DNA from: an uncultured Sulfurovum sp.
GTDB taxonomy: Bacteria > Campylobacterota > Campylobacteria > Campylobacterales > Sulfurovaceae
Reading direction: 5' to 3'
Assembly (NCBI GenBank): GCA_902727895.1
Contig: CACVAP010000102.1
Coordinates: 1 to 59,067, forward strand
DNA: 59,067 bases
Shown: in pieces, positions 50,828 to 59,067 of the stretch
Layout: every line of letters starts with the position of its first letter
Numbering within the stretch: position 1 is the first letter of the stretch
The notes under the pieces: generated by a model
Told to the model about the DNA's origin: nothing
Database searches by the model: none
The model's input: only the letters and a program-made list of their open reading frames with translations
Translations under genes and position numbers: made by a program

Positions 50828-51484
50828 TTAATTAAATTCCGAATGCCAAAACCGATACCAACGGTCACCATAAAAAGCTTTAAGCAGTAACCAACCTAAA
50901 TAAAGAAAGAAACTTATCAGAGGTAAGTAGTAACCAAAAAATGCCCAGAAAGCTTTATAGCTCTCCCAATCTGAAAGCTCTGTTACAGACCAATAGGCGA
51001 CTAAAGAACCAAATATTGGTACCAATGCTGTAAAGAAAGCTGCAACAGTTGACACTATGCCACCCCATTCGTATGTTTCACTGTACCATTCATAAATAAA
51101 GAAAAATTGTAAAAAAGTCATGACTCCATACCAAAGAATATTTACACCTACGAGATTGGTTATCCATCCTGGTACTCTACTTAATTCTAAATCATCTAGT
51201 TCACACTTATCCCAGTCGCCATTAACACTTTTGTAGAGTTCATACTCGATGTTCTCTTCATCAAATTCTTCATCAAATTCTTCTATAAATTCTGTGAACT
51301 CTGGCATGTTTTCTTCCATACCAATGTCCAGTTCAATACGTTCATTGGCTGTTAGTTGCACCATAATAGTTGTCGTTTTATAATCACCCTCAATAATAAA
51401 ACGTTGCATATGCTGTGCTAGGTTCTGCAAGGTATCAAACTCAACATGCTCATCTATGGAAAATCTTATGGCTACTTTTTTCAT
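50828..51484 (-). CDS. Membrane protein of unknown function
   Basis: The 218-residue protein has a cytoplasmic alpha/beta N-terminal domain (about 1-105), with a very acidic loop (FIEEFDEEFDEENIEYE), followed by three to four membrane helices rich in Phe and Trp. No family is recognised. The -10 (TGTTATGAT, 51499-51491) ends six bases before the ATG and there is no ribosome binding site, so its mRNA is probably leaderless. It is divergent from the pqi operon with only 38 bases between the two start codons. Confidence 0.6.
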   Translation of the reverse strand: MKKVAIRFSIDEHVEFDTLQNLAQHMQRFIIEGDYKTTTIMVQLTANERIELDIGMEENMPEFTEFIEEFDEEFDEENIEYELYKSVNGDWDKCELDDLELSRVPGWITNLVGVNILWYGVMTFLQFFFIYEWYSETYEWGGIVSTVAAFFTALVPIFGSLVAYWSVTELSDWESYKAFWAFFGYYLPLISFFLYLGWLLLKAFYGDRWYRFWHSEFN

Positions 51485-51490
51485 GGTAAA

Positions 51491-51516
51491 ATCATAACAT
51501 AAAAATATGCTATAAT
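51491..51516. promoter_or_regulatory. Compact divergent promoter pair
   Basis: The 38 bases between the two start codons hold a minus -10 (TATGAT, 51496-51491) and a plus extended -10 (TGCTATAAT, 51508-51516). Each hexamer ends six bases before its ATG. Neither gene has a Shine-Dalgarno sequence. Confidence 0.6.
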
Positions 51517-51522
51517 TTATAC

Positions 51523-52161
51523 ATGATTAAAGAACATGAGTTGGATAAACTTATCATTTGTAAGAAGTGCCATACCTTACATGAGAAAGTGAAACTAGAG
51601 AACAAAACAAAAGCCTATTGTTCAGAATGTAATGTACTGCTTTACCAGCAAGACCATGACATGATAGAGCGTACCTTAGCTCTTGTGATTACAGCCAGTA
51701 TCTCTCTTTTTGTTGCTTTCAATTTCAATATCATTAACATCAATATACAAGGACTAGAACAGAGTCTTACCTTAAGCTCTTTGTTTGTGGTTATTCTTGA
51801 ACATGAACAATATGTTGTGGGATTATTGTTTCTATTTATCATTGTTATTTTTCCCATTGGCATACTGTTTGCAACCTTTTTACTACTCTTCCTTATGAAA
51901 GTAGGCAAAGCAGCCTACTTAAGTAAGCGTCTACTCATTCTCTTGGCACATCTTAAACCTTGGAACATGGTAGATATCTTTTTCATTTCTCTTTTAGTCG
52001 CTATGGTCAAACTTTTTGATATTGCTAACATAGAATTAGGCGTTGCCTTTGTGGCTTTTATTTTCACCTTGATTCTCGATATAATCATTACAAAAAATCT
52101 AAGTTTTCATGACCTCTGGGCAATACACAGCAAAATATATGGACAAATAGATGAAGAATGA
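51523..52161 (+). CDS. PqiA-like membrane protein, first half-unit
   Basis: The 212-residue protein has an N-terminal zinc-ribbon-like segment (CKKCHTL...YCSEC, residues about 13-34) and four membrane helices. It includes PWNMVDIFFISLLVAMVKL, the conserved PWxMxxVFxxxxLVxxVKL-type block of PqiA/LetA. In E. coli PqiA both such units are in one chain; here they are two genes that overlap by 11 bases. The PqiA/PqiB/PqiC system moves lipids across the envelope. Its mRNA is probably leaderless. Confidence 0.8.
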   Translation: MIKEHELDKLIICKKCHTLHEKVKLENKTKAYCSECNVLLYQQDHDMIERTLALVITASISLFVAFNFNIININIQGLEQSLTLSSLFVVILEHEQYVVGLLFLFIIVIFPIGILFATFLLLFLMKVGKAAYLSKRLLILLAHLKPWNMVDIFFISLLVAMVKLFDIANIELGVAFVAFIFTLILDIIITKNLSFHDLWAIHSKIYGQIDEE

Positions 52162-52762
52162 ACATTACATACGTTGTCACATTTGTGAAACAGTCAACTA
52201 CGATAATAGTATTACCCACAACTGTAGACGCTGTCATAGTAAAATTAACCCTTCACTACATGCTTCATACAACAGAACCTTAGCACTTTTAATTACGGCT
52301 ATTATTCTTTATATTCCTGCTAATCTTTACCCTATTTTAAGTACCAAGCAATTTGGAACAAACTCTGACAGTACCATTTTAGGAGGAATTATTCACCTTT
52401 GGGAGCTGGGTTCTTACCCTGTAGCCATTATTATTCTTGTCGCGTCTGTGGTTGTTCCTCTTTTGAAATTTTTACTCATTATTTACTTACTCATTGCAGC
52501 TAAATATAAAACCCATTCAACCCTACTCGATAAGCATAAAATATTTTACATCACCGAGTCCATTGGACCTTGGTCAATGGTAGATGTATTTGTGGTCATC
52601 ATACTCTCTGTACTCATTCATTTCTCAGGCGTTCAAATATATCCTGGAACTGGCGCAACGGCTTTTGCACTCATGGTCTTTTTTACCATGTTATCAGCAC
52701 TCTCTTTTGACACAAGACTCATCATAAATTATGAAAAAGGAAACAACGTTCATGCCTCATAG
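52151..52762 (+). CDS. PqiA-like membrane protein, second half-unit
   Basis: The 203-residue protein repeats the plan of its upstream neighbour: Cys pairs (CHICETV...CRRC), four membrane helices and the block GPWSMVDVFVVIILSVLIHF. ANLYPIL at the end of helix 1 is a PqiA hallmark. It would pair with the first half to form the inner-membrane part of the Pqi complex. The start overlaps the previous gene, and its own end overlaps the pqiB start, so translation is coupled throughout. Confidence 0.82.
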   Translation: MKNEHYIRCHICETVNYDNSITHNCRRCHSKINPSLHASYNRTLALLITAIILYIPANLYPILSTKQFGTNSDSTILGGIIHLWELGSYPVAIIILVASVVVPLLKFLLIIYLLIAAKYKTHSTLLDKHKIFYITESIGPWSMVDVFVVIILSVLIHFSGVQIYPGTGATAFALMVFFTMLSALSFDTRLIINYEKGNNVHAS

Positions 52763-54437
52763 TAAATACAATGCCCCTAAAATCAAAGAGTCAAAAGGCA
52801 TACAACTCTTAACCACCATTTGGATGGTGCCATTCATTGCCATGGTCATTGCTTTATGGTTAGCATTTCAATACTACGCAAAAGTAGGACCACTCGTCAC
52901 CATAGAATTTCAAGAAAATGCTGGGTTAGTTGCCAAACAAAGTCATGTAAAACTACGTAATGTCATTGTTGGTACGGTGGAAAATGTCTCGCTCTCAGAA
53001 AAAGGTGATGGCGTAACAGTACAAATACGTATGAACAAAGATGTTTCAAAGTACCTCAATAAATCAGCAAAGTTCTGGATTGTCCATCCTGATGTTGACT
53101 CCAGTGGTATTACAGGGCTTGACACACTTCTTTCAGGCTCATACATTGAACTTAAAGCCACAAAAAGTGAAAATACAGAAAAGCATTTCAAAGGTTTAGA
53201 AGAAGCACCAGCAGAAAACTCCGAGGGTAAAACTTACCTACTCTCTGCACCCCAATCTTATCATCTAAAAAAAGACTCTAATGTCTACTATAGAATGATG
53301 AAAGTTGGTAAAGTTAAACGTGTCGGTATTGCCCCTGACGGAAGAAAAGTAAACTTTGTAATTTTTATTGATAAAGAATATACCAAGTACATCAATAGTA
53401 AAAGTCAATTTTACACCACTTCTTCTGTTTCCGTTGACGTTTCAAAAGGCAAGCTTGATCTAAATGTTGCTTCCCTCTCTCAAATTGCAAGAGGAGGAAT
53501 CTCTATCTATACACCAACTCAAAGCTTAAGAGATGATGCCCATTTACAGCTAACAAAAGGTCACCTCTTCCCACTCTATAAAAACCTAAATCAAATGAAA
53601 GCAAAACACCTTATGAGTGGTGCGAGTGACAAAGTATACAAATTTCATTTCAATGAACGTATTTCTCAACTAGAAATTGGTTCACCTATTGAGTTTAATG
53701 GGTTCCAAGTAGGTTCTATTATTGATATATCGAGTCATTTTCATGCTGAGTCTAAGAGCATAAAGTCAGAAGTTTATGCAATCATTCATACTAAAGGCTT
53801 TTCAGAAGAAAACAGCGAAAAAGATGGAGAAGAAGTTATAGAACAACTTGTTAATGAGGGGCTTAGAGCGCAATTAAGAAGTACGCTACCGTTCATTGGT
53901 TCGCAATTTATCAACTTAGTTTTTGATAAAAGTAAAAATGAAAAGCTTATTCATTCTGGCGATTTTATACTTTTCCCTACAATAAAAAAGAAGAAAAAAA
54001 CAAATATATTAAAAGAGATTGAAGCCCTTGTTGTTAAAGTAAGAAAACTTGAACTTGAAAAACTGGTTAACTCAGCCACAGACATTATTGAGAACAATGA
54101 AAAACCTATAACGGATATTTTACAAAATTTAAAAAAGACCATTCGTACGCTTGACAAAACCCTTTTAAGTTTTGATGCCACAGCTAAAAATATTAATAAT
54201 CTCACGGAACAAGAGTCTCTACAAGAACTTCCAGCTACCTTGCAAATGACCCTCAATGAAGTCATTTCTACCTTAGAAAAAGTAAAAACTTTAAGTCAAG
54301 ATTACAGTGCCAATTCAAAGTTCTCAGATGAACTTTCCTTAACCCTAAGAGAACTTACCATAACAGCAGAATCTATGGGTAAAGTAAGTAAAACACTTGA
54401 ACGTAAATCGAATGCCCTCATATTAGGAGATGAATAA
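52752..54437 (+). CDS. pqiB: PqiB-like MCE protein (three MCE domains)
   Basis: I choose ATG 52752 (MPHSKYNAPK...) because AAGGAAACAACGTTC precedes it. The 561-residue protein has one N-terminal membrane helix (about 25-40) and three MCE domains (near residues 45-145, 165-265 and 300-410), each with a GLVxxxSxVKxRxxxVG-like opening. A long helical C-terminal part (about 430-560) follows. Such proteins stack into hexameric rings forming a periplasm-spanning tube for lipids. It sits between the PqiA-like genes and pqiC, as in the classic operon. Confidence 0.9.
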   Translation: MPHSKYNAPKIKESKGIQLLTTIWMVPFIAMVIALWLAFQYYAKVGPLVTIEFQENAGLVAKQSHVKLRNVIVGTVENVSLSEKGDGVTVQIRMNKDVSKYLNKSAKFWIVHPDVDSSGITGLDTLLSGSYIELKATKSENTEKHFKGLEEAPAENSEGKTYLLSAPQSYHLKKDSNVYYRMMKVGKVKRVGIAPDGRKVNFVIFIDKEYTKYINSKSQFYTTSSVSVDVSKGKLDLNVASLSQIARGGISIYTPTQSLRDDAHLQLTKGHLFPLYKNLNQMKAKHLMSGASDKVYKFHFNERISQLEIGSPIEFNGFQVGSIIDISSHFHAESKSIKSEVYAIIHTKGFSEENSEKDGEEVIEQLVNEGLRAQLRSTLPFIGSQFINLVFDKSKNEKLIHSGDFILFPTIKKKKKTNILKEIEALVVKVRKLELEKLVNSATDIIENNEKPITDILQNLKKTIRTLDKTLLSFDATAKNINNLTEQESLQELPATLQMTLNEVISTLEKVKTLSQDYSANSKFSDELSLTLRELTITAESMGKVSKTLERKSNALILGDE

Positions 54438-54997
54438 TGAAAACATTAGTACTTTTACTATCAATGCTACTATTTACAGCTTGTGGTTCTAAAAAGTTTT
54501 ATACTTTAGGTGAAAACATCAACGTAGTAGCCCAAACCACCTCCTTAGAATCCATAGATGTTGTTAAAGTTCTTGTCCCTAAATATCTAAAAGAACATAA
54601 AGTTGTAAGACAAATCACTCCCTACCAAATCGAACTTGTGGACAAAGCACATTGGTTAATACCCATGGAAAAGAAGTTAACAGATATACTCATTGAGTAC
54701 TTACAGCAATCCATGAACAATCCGAATGTTCACCTATATCCGTGGGATAGTGATAATGAAACAAAAAGAAGAGTGGCTGTAGATATTAAAAGGTTTATAG
54801 CATCAAATACAGAAGTTGTACTTAAAGCCAATTATAAAATAATGGATTTAGAAAATAGAAGCACCCAGATTAAACACTTTGAAACAAGCGTAGCTACTAC
54901 TCCTGACATTCAGAACATGATGAAAGCAATGGAAGAAGCCTACATGAAATTGCTAGAAGAAATAACCATAACTCTTATTAACAATAAATCAGTATAA
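54437..54997 (+). CDS. pqiC: PqiC-like outer-membrane lipoprotein
   Basis: The 186-residue protein has a lipoprotein signal (LLFTAC) and the ABC-type transport auxiliary (DUF330) fold: KFYTLGE after the Cys, VVKVLVPKYLKE, and the central WLIPMEKKLTDILIEYL. PqiC caps the PqiB tube at the outer membrane. The start overlaps the pqiB stop by one base (TAATG), so it belongs to the same operon. Confidence 0.85.
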   Translation: MKTLVLLLSMLLFTACGSKKFYTLGENINVVAQTTSLESIDVVKVLVPKYLKEHKVVRQITPYQIELVDKAHWLIPMEKKLTDILIEYLQQSMNNPNVHLYPWDSDNETKRRVAVDIKRFIASNTEVVLKANYKIMDLENRSTQIKHFETSVATTPDIQNMMKAMEEAYMKLLEEITITLINNKSV

Positions 54998-55004
54998 TAA
55001 TTTT

Positions 55005-55955
55005 ATGAATTTATTTAAGCTTCTATACACGATATCGTCTAAAGTTTTTATGCTGATTATTTTGGTATTAATCTCACTTATTTTCTACTTTACAATTCCT
55101 ATAAAAACTACGAAGACTGTAGTTTTACCTAAAGGGTCTGTAACCAAAGTAGTAGAACATTTAAAGCAGCAAGGTTATGCCTTAACCAAGTTAGATACCT
55201 ATCTTCTTGCTTATGTTTTAGATGCTCCTAAAAGTGGTACTCTACTCATTGGAGAAGAAAAAATGAGTCGTATTGATTTTTTAAAAAAGCTCAGTTCAGC
55301 TAAAGAAGCCATAGACATTGTGACACTTATTCCTGGTGAAACACGTCCTGTATTTTTAGAAGAGCTGGCAAAAGAACACAAACTAAATGTTACTAAACTT
55401 GAAGATGCTTACAGCGAATACGCTAGCTACAAAGAATCTGGAATTATGCCTGAGACATACCACCTTCCTAAAAATATTTCTGAAAAAAAGCTCATCCACA
55501 CTTTGGTAGCACAAACTGAGAAGAAATATAAAGCACTAGCACTTGAACATCTAAAACAATACGACAAAAAAGAGTGGCTAAAAATCCTAACCATCGCTTC
55601 TGTCGTTCAAAAAGAAGCTGCAAACAATGAAGAGATGCCCATTGTGGCTTCTGTCGTCTATAACCGTTTAAAAATAGACATGCCTTTACAAATGGACGGG
55701 ACACTTAACTATGGAAAGTATTCTCACGTAAAAGTAACGCCAAAGCGTATTAGAACAGACCCTTCACCCTTCAATACTTACAAGAACAAAGGACTGCCAC
55801 CTTACCCTGTTTGCTCTGTTTCTATAGAAGCCATAAAAGCTGCATTAAATCCTAAAGAAACGAACTATTTATATTTTATGAAAAACAAATCTGGCGTACA
55901 TGACTTTACAGATTCTTATGGTCAACATTTGAGGAACATAAAAAAAGCCAAATAA
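55005..55955 (+). CDS. mltG: Endolytic murein transglycosylase MltG
   Basis: The 316-residue protein has one N-terminal membrane helix (about 15-33) and the YceG fold. Signatures are PETYHLPK, the catalytic glutamate in IASVVQKEA, and VVYNRLKIDMPLQMDGT and PSPFNTYKNKGLPPYPVCS. It cuts nascent glycan strands at the inner membrane and so sets their length. It starts seven bases after the pqiC stop, so it shares that transcript. Confidence 0.93.
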   Translation: MNLFKLLYTISSKVFMLIILVLISLIFYFTIPIKTTKTVVLPKGSVTKVVEHLKQQGYALTKLDTYLLAYVLDAPKSGTLLIGEEKMSRIDFLKKLSSAKEAIDIVTLIPGETRPVFLEELAKEHKLNVTKLEDAYSEYASYKESGIMPETYHLPKNISEKKLIHTLVAQTEKKYKALALEHLKQYDKKEWLKILTIASVVQKEAANNEEMPIVASVVYNRLKIDMPLQMDGTLNYGKYSHVKVTPKRIRTDPSPFNTYKNKGLPPYPVCSVSIEAIKAALNPKETNYLYFMKNKSGVHDFTDSYGQHLRNIKKAK

Positions 55956-56002
55956 GCATTTAAATATGTTAAAATTTCACTAAATTTTTATAAGGCATAT
56001 TT

Positions 56003-57220
56003 ATGGCAAAAAGAGAGATAAAAAAAGCTGTCTTAGCGTACTCTGGTGGGCTTGACACAAGTATTATTTTAAAATGGTTACAAGATGAATATAAATGTGA
56101 AGTCGTAACTTTTACAGCAGATCTTGGTCAAGGTGAAGAGGTTGAACCAGCACGTCAAAAGGCGTTGGACATGGGGATTAAACCTGAAAATATCTTTATT
56201 TTAGATTTACGTGAAGAGTTTGTAAAAGACTTTGTATTTCCAATGTTTAGAGCAAACACTATTTATGAGGGTGAATACCTTCTTGGAACTTCTATTGCAA
56301 GACCTCTTATTTCTAAAAAGCAGATTGAGATAGCAGCTGAAACAGGTGCTGATGCTGTAAGTCATGGAGCAACAGGAAAAGGAAATGACCAAGTACGTTT
56401 TGAACTAGGTTACCTTGGACTCAATGGAGACATTGCTGTTATTGCACCTTGGAGAGAATGGGACTTAAACTCTCGTGAAAAACTTTTGGCTTATGCTGAA
56501 ACACATGGTATTAAAATCGAAAAGAAAAAAGGTCAAGCTTCTCCATACTCTATGGATGCAAACCTATTACATATTTCTTACGAAGGTTTAGTTCTTGAAG
56601 ATCCATCTAAAGAACCAGACGAAGACATGTGGTTATGGTCAGTTTCTCCAGAAAATGCACCTGACCAAGCTGAATACATTAGTATTGAGTACAAAAATGG
56701 TGACCCAATTTCTATTAACGGTGAAGCTATGTCTCCAGCGACCATTTTAACAGAACTTAATGCTTATGGTAACAAACATGGAATTGGTAGAATTGACATT
56801 GTTGAAAACCGATATGTTGGTATGAAAGCACGTGGTTGTTATGAAACTCCAGGTGGAACTATTATGCTTAAAGGGCATAGAGCCATTGAGTCTATTACGC
56901 TTGACCGTGAAGCTGCACACATGAAAGATGAGCTTATGCCTCGTTATGCAAAACTTATCTACAACGGTTACTGGTGGTCACCAGAACGTGAAATGCTTCA
57001 AGCTGCTATTGACAAAACCCAAGAGCATGTGGAAGGTACGGTAAGATTAAAACTTTACAAAGGTAATGTAATGGTTGTAGGACGTGAATCAGAAAAGTCA
57101 CTTTTCTCAGAGGCACACTCAACATTTGAAGAAGATGATGTTTATGATCAGTCAGATGCAGAAGGGTTTATTAAATTAAATGCTTTACGTCTTATGATTG
57201 CTGGTAAGCTTCGTAAGTAA
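56003..57220 (+). CDS. argG: Argininosuccinate synthase
   Basis: The 405-residue protein has the ATP-binding loop AYSGGLDTS (residues 12-20) near the N-terminus and family blocks [14 protein letters not shown] and [23 protein letters not shown]. It joins citrulline and aspartate with ATP in arginine synthesis. TAAGGCATATTT precedes the ATG. The 47-base gap after mltG may hold its own promoter. A perfect palindrome follows the stop. Confidence 0.97.
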   Translation: MAKREIKKAVLAYSGGLDTSIILKWLQDEYKCEVVTFTADLGQGEEVEPARQKALDMGIKPENIFILDLREEFVKDFVFPMFRANTIYEGEYLLGTSIARPLISKKQIEIAAETGADAVSHGATGKGNDQVRFELGYLGLNGDIAVIAPWREWDLNSREKLLAYAETHGIKIEKKKGQASPYSMDANLLHISYEGLVLEDPSKEPDEDMWLWSVSPENAPDQAEYISIEYKNGDPISINGEAMSPATILTELNAYGNKHGIGRIDIVENRYVGMKARGCYETPGGTIMLKGHRAIESITLDREAAHMKDELMPRYAKLIYNGYWWSPEREMLQAAIDKTQEHVEGTVRLKLYKGNVMVVGRESEKSLFSEAHSTFEEDDVYDQSDAEGFIKLNALRLMIAGKLRK

Positions 57221-57232
57221 TTCTAACTAAAG

Positions 57233-57258
57233 CTGTTCCTCAAATATTTGAGGAACAG
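57233..57258. terminator. Bidirectional terminator between argG and the LysM gene
   Basis: CTGTTCCTCAAA-TA-TTTGAGGAACAG is a perfect 26-base palindrome between the two convergent genes. The stem is strong; the tails have only short T-runs. Confidence 0.65.
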
Positions 57259-57266
57259 TTAAAAGC

Positions 57267-57542
57267 TTATCTCCAACCTAAATGCTCAGGTTGATCTCTA
57301 AACTTTTCAGTAACAGGGATTTCTAATTCCATCCCAGAACTTAATTGACGATTTTCCCCAATCACATCTCTATTGGCATTATAAATCACCTCTGTCTCCG
57401 ACGCATCCCCATAATACGACGATGCCAAATCTGAAAGTGTTACATCATTAGAATTAATGGTAATGTTTATCCATGTACCTGCTAACGCTGTTGTAAGTAA
57501 AAATGCTAAAAGCATAAGTGTTTTTAGTAGTCTATTTTTCAT
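57267..57542 (-). CDS. Small exported LysM-domain protein
   Basis: The 91-residue protein has a signal peptide (ending ALAG) and then a LysM-like domain (VTLSDLASSYYGDASETEVIYNANRDVIGEN...SGMELEIP), the form found at the ends of FimV-type and peptidoglycan-binding proteins. It probably binds peptidoglycan in the periplasm. AAGGAAAAAAAG precedes the ATG. Confidence 0.8.
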   Translation of the reverse strand: MKNRLLKTLMLLAFLLTTALAGTWINITINSNDVTLSDLASSYYGDASETEVIYNANRDVIGENRQLSSGMELEIPVTEKFRDQPEHLGWR

Positions 57543-57597
57543 CTTTTTTTCCTTTTTTGAAAAGTGAACTTATAGTATACTAATTAAACTACAATAA

Positions 57598-57747
57598 CTA
57601 CTTATCTTCTTTTGTTTTCTTGTCTTTTAAATCATGACGGTGTCCGTTCTTATCAAACTTTCGTTGGAAGTTCCCTCTTATAATCGCAAATGTCATAATG
57701 GAAAACAAAACAATTGCAATAATATACAAGATGTCGCCAATAGGCAT
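57598..57747 (-). CDS. Small membrane protein, 49 residues
   Basis: The ATG at 57747 immediately follows the trmL stop (TAAATG) and has AGGAG six bases upstream. The product has one membrane helix (DILYIIAIVLFSIMTFAII) and a basic, polar tail (RGNFQRKFDKNGHRHDLKDKK). Its position and ribosome binding site show a real gene co-translated with trmL. No function is known to me. Confidence 0.65.
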   Translation of the reverse strand: MPIGDILYIIAIVLFSIMTFAIIRGNFQRKFDKNGHRHDLKDKKTKEDK

Positions 57748-58242
57748 TTAGTTCTCCTCTAAGGTATTTGCAATGGTGATTTTTTCAAAACCATCATAGT
57801 TTTGTCTTAGTGCTTCATAGGTTACAATTCCTGTAGCAACACCTAGGTTTAAACTACGCCCTTTACCACCCATAGGTACAGTAACACATCGTTCTTTGTT
57901 AGCTAAAAGTACATCTTCTCTTATGCCTTTTGTTTCTGAACCAAAAAGTATAAAATCATCTTTTTTAAACTCAGCATTAAAGTAAAGTTTGTCTGTTTTT
58001 GTGGTCGCTAAATGTGAGTTTTCACCTATAGGATGGGCTACTAAAAACTCATCAAAACTCTCCCAAACTACCAAGTCTAAGTCTTTCCAATAGTCTAGCC
58101 CTGCTCTTGTTACTGCTTTGTCATCAATGTCGAAACCCAAAGGTTTTATAAGATGCAATGTTGCTCCTAGGTTTACACAAAGCCTACCTATTGTACCTGT
58201 ATTGGGTGGAATTTGTGGCTCTACTAACACGATATTAAACAT
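57748..58242 (-). CDS. trmL: tRNA (cytidine/uridine-34 2'-O)-methyltransferase TrmL
   Basis: The 164-residue SPOUT protein has the family motifs PPNTGTIGRLCVN (about 11-23), LFGSETKGI and VTVPMGGKGRSLNLGVATGI, which form the knotted S-adenosylmethionine site. It methylates the wobble base of leucine tRNAs. It is divergent from the M48 lipoprotein gene and leads a two-gene operon with the 49-residue membrane protein. Confidence 0.93.
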   Translation of the reverse strand: MFNIVLVEPQIPPNTGTIGRLCVNLGATLHLIKPLGFDIDDKAVTRAGLDYWKDLDLVVWESFDEFLVAHPIGENSHLATTKTDKLYFNAEFKKDDFILFGSETKGIREDVLLANKERCVTVPMGGKGRSLNLGVATGIVTYEALRQNYDGFEKITIANTLEEN

Positions 58243-58307
58243 TAATACTCCTCTTGTATTTAAAAATTATCTTAGATATAATAAGTTCATTACACAAAAG
58301 GATTTTC

Positions 58308-59067
58308 ATGAAACAAACTGTAAAACAAATAATTTCTGGTGCCATTTTAGCACTTTTATTCATAGGATGTTCTAAAGCACCCATCACGGGTAGAAACCAA
58401 CTAATTATGGTTTCACCTAGCCAAGAATTAGCCCTTGGTTTTGAAAGTGCCAAACAAGTACTACAAAGTGAGAAAGTGAGTACAGACCCAGTAAAAAATG
58501 CACAAGTAAAACGAATTGGTCAACGTATTGCCCAAACAACAGAAGCACTGCATAAAGTTAACTATCAATGGGAATTCTTTGTAATTGATAACGATGAAGA
58601 AGGAAATGCTTTCTGTCTTCCTGGTGGAAAAGTTTTTGTTTACACAGGTCTTTTTAAATATGCAGCCAATGATGATGAACTGGCAGCTGTAATGGGTCAT
58701 GAGATTGCCCATGCATTAGCCCGTCATGGAGCTGAAAGAATGAGTTCTGGACAACTACAACAAATGGGTGGACAAGTTTTAGGTGCTGTAATGCAAAGTA
58801 GAGGTCAACCTGTACAAACAGCAGCAGTTATGCAAGCCTTTGGTATTGGAACACAACTGGGTGTTATGTTACCTCACTCAAGAACACAGGAGTACGAAGC
58901 CGATCATATTGGTTTAGTTTTAGCTGCTAAATCTGGGTACAATCCAAGATCAGCATTGTCATTCTGGGAAAAGTTTGGTGCAAGTGGAGAAACACCACCT
59001 GAGTACATGTCAACTCACCCTGCTCCAGCCAATCGTATTGCTGAAATTAAAGCGCTACTTCCACAAA
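58308..59067 (+). CDS. M48-family metalloprotease lipoprotein, cut by the window end
   Basis: AAAAGGATTTTC precedes the ATG. 253 codons are visible and the frame is open at the right edge. The signal peptide ends in the lipobox LFIGC. The conserved PITGRNQLIMVS follows, as in BepA/LoiP-like proteins, and the zinc site is HEIAHALARH with the distal Glu in EYEADHIGL. These enzymes act in the periplasm on misassembled outer-membrane proteins. The visible part nearly completes the catalytic domain; the true C-terminus is not in the window. Confidence 0.9.
   Translation, partial: MKQTVKQIISGAILALLFIGCSKAPITGRNQLIMVSPSQELALGFESAKQVLQSEKVSTDPVKNAQVKRIGQRIAQTTEALHKVNYQWEFFVIDNDEEGNAFCLPGGKVFVYTGLFKYAANDDELAAVMGHEIAHALARHGAERMSSGQLQQMGGQVLGAVMQSRGQPVQTAAVMQAFGIGTQLGVMLPHSRTQEYEADHIGLVLAAKSGYNPRSALSFWEKFGASGETPPEYMSTHPAPANRIAEIKALLPQ

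Overview
The window is AT-rich, densely coded bacterial DNA that reads as Campylobacterota (former Epsilonproteobacteria). The evidence is the low GC, promoters built on a (TG-C-)TATAAT-type -10 with no clear -35, many short secreted and lipoprotein genes, and housekeeping proteins (ArgG, TrmL, MltG, NhaA) that look like those of Sulfurimonas, Sulfurovum or Arcobacter relatives. The genus cannot be fixed from sequence alone. I saw no rRNA, tRNA, CRISPR array or insertion sequence.

Layout. 1-2400: a partial small gene, a stand-alone degenerate helicase C-terminal domain, a candidate structured RNA, and a cytidylyltransferase / CDP-alcohol phosphatidyltransferase pair. 2400-8375: an accessory locus with an XRE regulator and secreted protein on the minus strand, divergent from a four-gene operon (CsgG-like lipoprotein, zinc-ribbon/TerB/J-domain protein, zinc-ribbon membrane protein, secreted TPR-CHAT caspase-like protein). 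8450-14805 (minus): an MFS transporter, a ClpP-like lipoprotein, a rhodanese lipoprotein, a small membrane protein, an M24 aminopeptidase split by one in-frame stop, a MazG-like protein and a Nudix hydrolase.

14941-29363 is a large plus-strand cluster of exported proteins: lipoproteins, an SH3-domain protein, a 1653-residue PPC/double-VWA protein and an 1149-residue partner, ending with an orphan OmpR/PhoB-type response regulator. Three promoters in it carry the same 17-bp element, two GCAACG-like half-sites 11 bp apart and exactly 9 bp upstream of the -10. This is the architecture expected for a PhoB-family activator, so the cluster looks like a dedicated regulon.

29374-44757 is mostly core or metabolic: an ABC exporter, a RhlE-type helicase, PepN, NhaA between two paralogous small secreted proteins, a 7TMR-DISM histidine kinase, a tandem AAA+ ATPase and a flavin-domain/mutarotase fusion. 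Between the exporter and the helicase lie two diverged copies of a ~148-bp element whose hairpin stems covary.

44900-48263 is a small variable island: a DUF2202 lipoprotein that apparently uses an ATT start, a VapBC-like toxin-antitoxin pair sitting inside a broken fic gene, and a divergent Schlafen/AlbA_2-domain protein. 48343-59067 returns to core functions: SelO, an AmgK-like kinase, a Pqi lipid-transport operon (two PqiA-like halves, PqiB, PqiC) running into mltG and argG, a LysM protein, TrmL and an M48 lipoprotein protease cut by the window end. At least three genes here have a -10 hexamer six bases upstream of their ATG, so they are probably transcribed without a leader.
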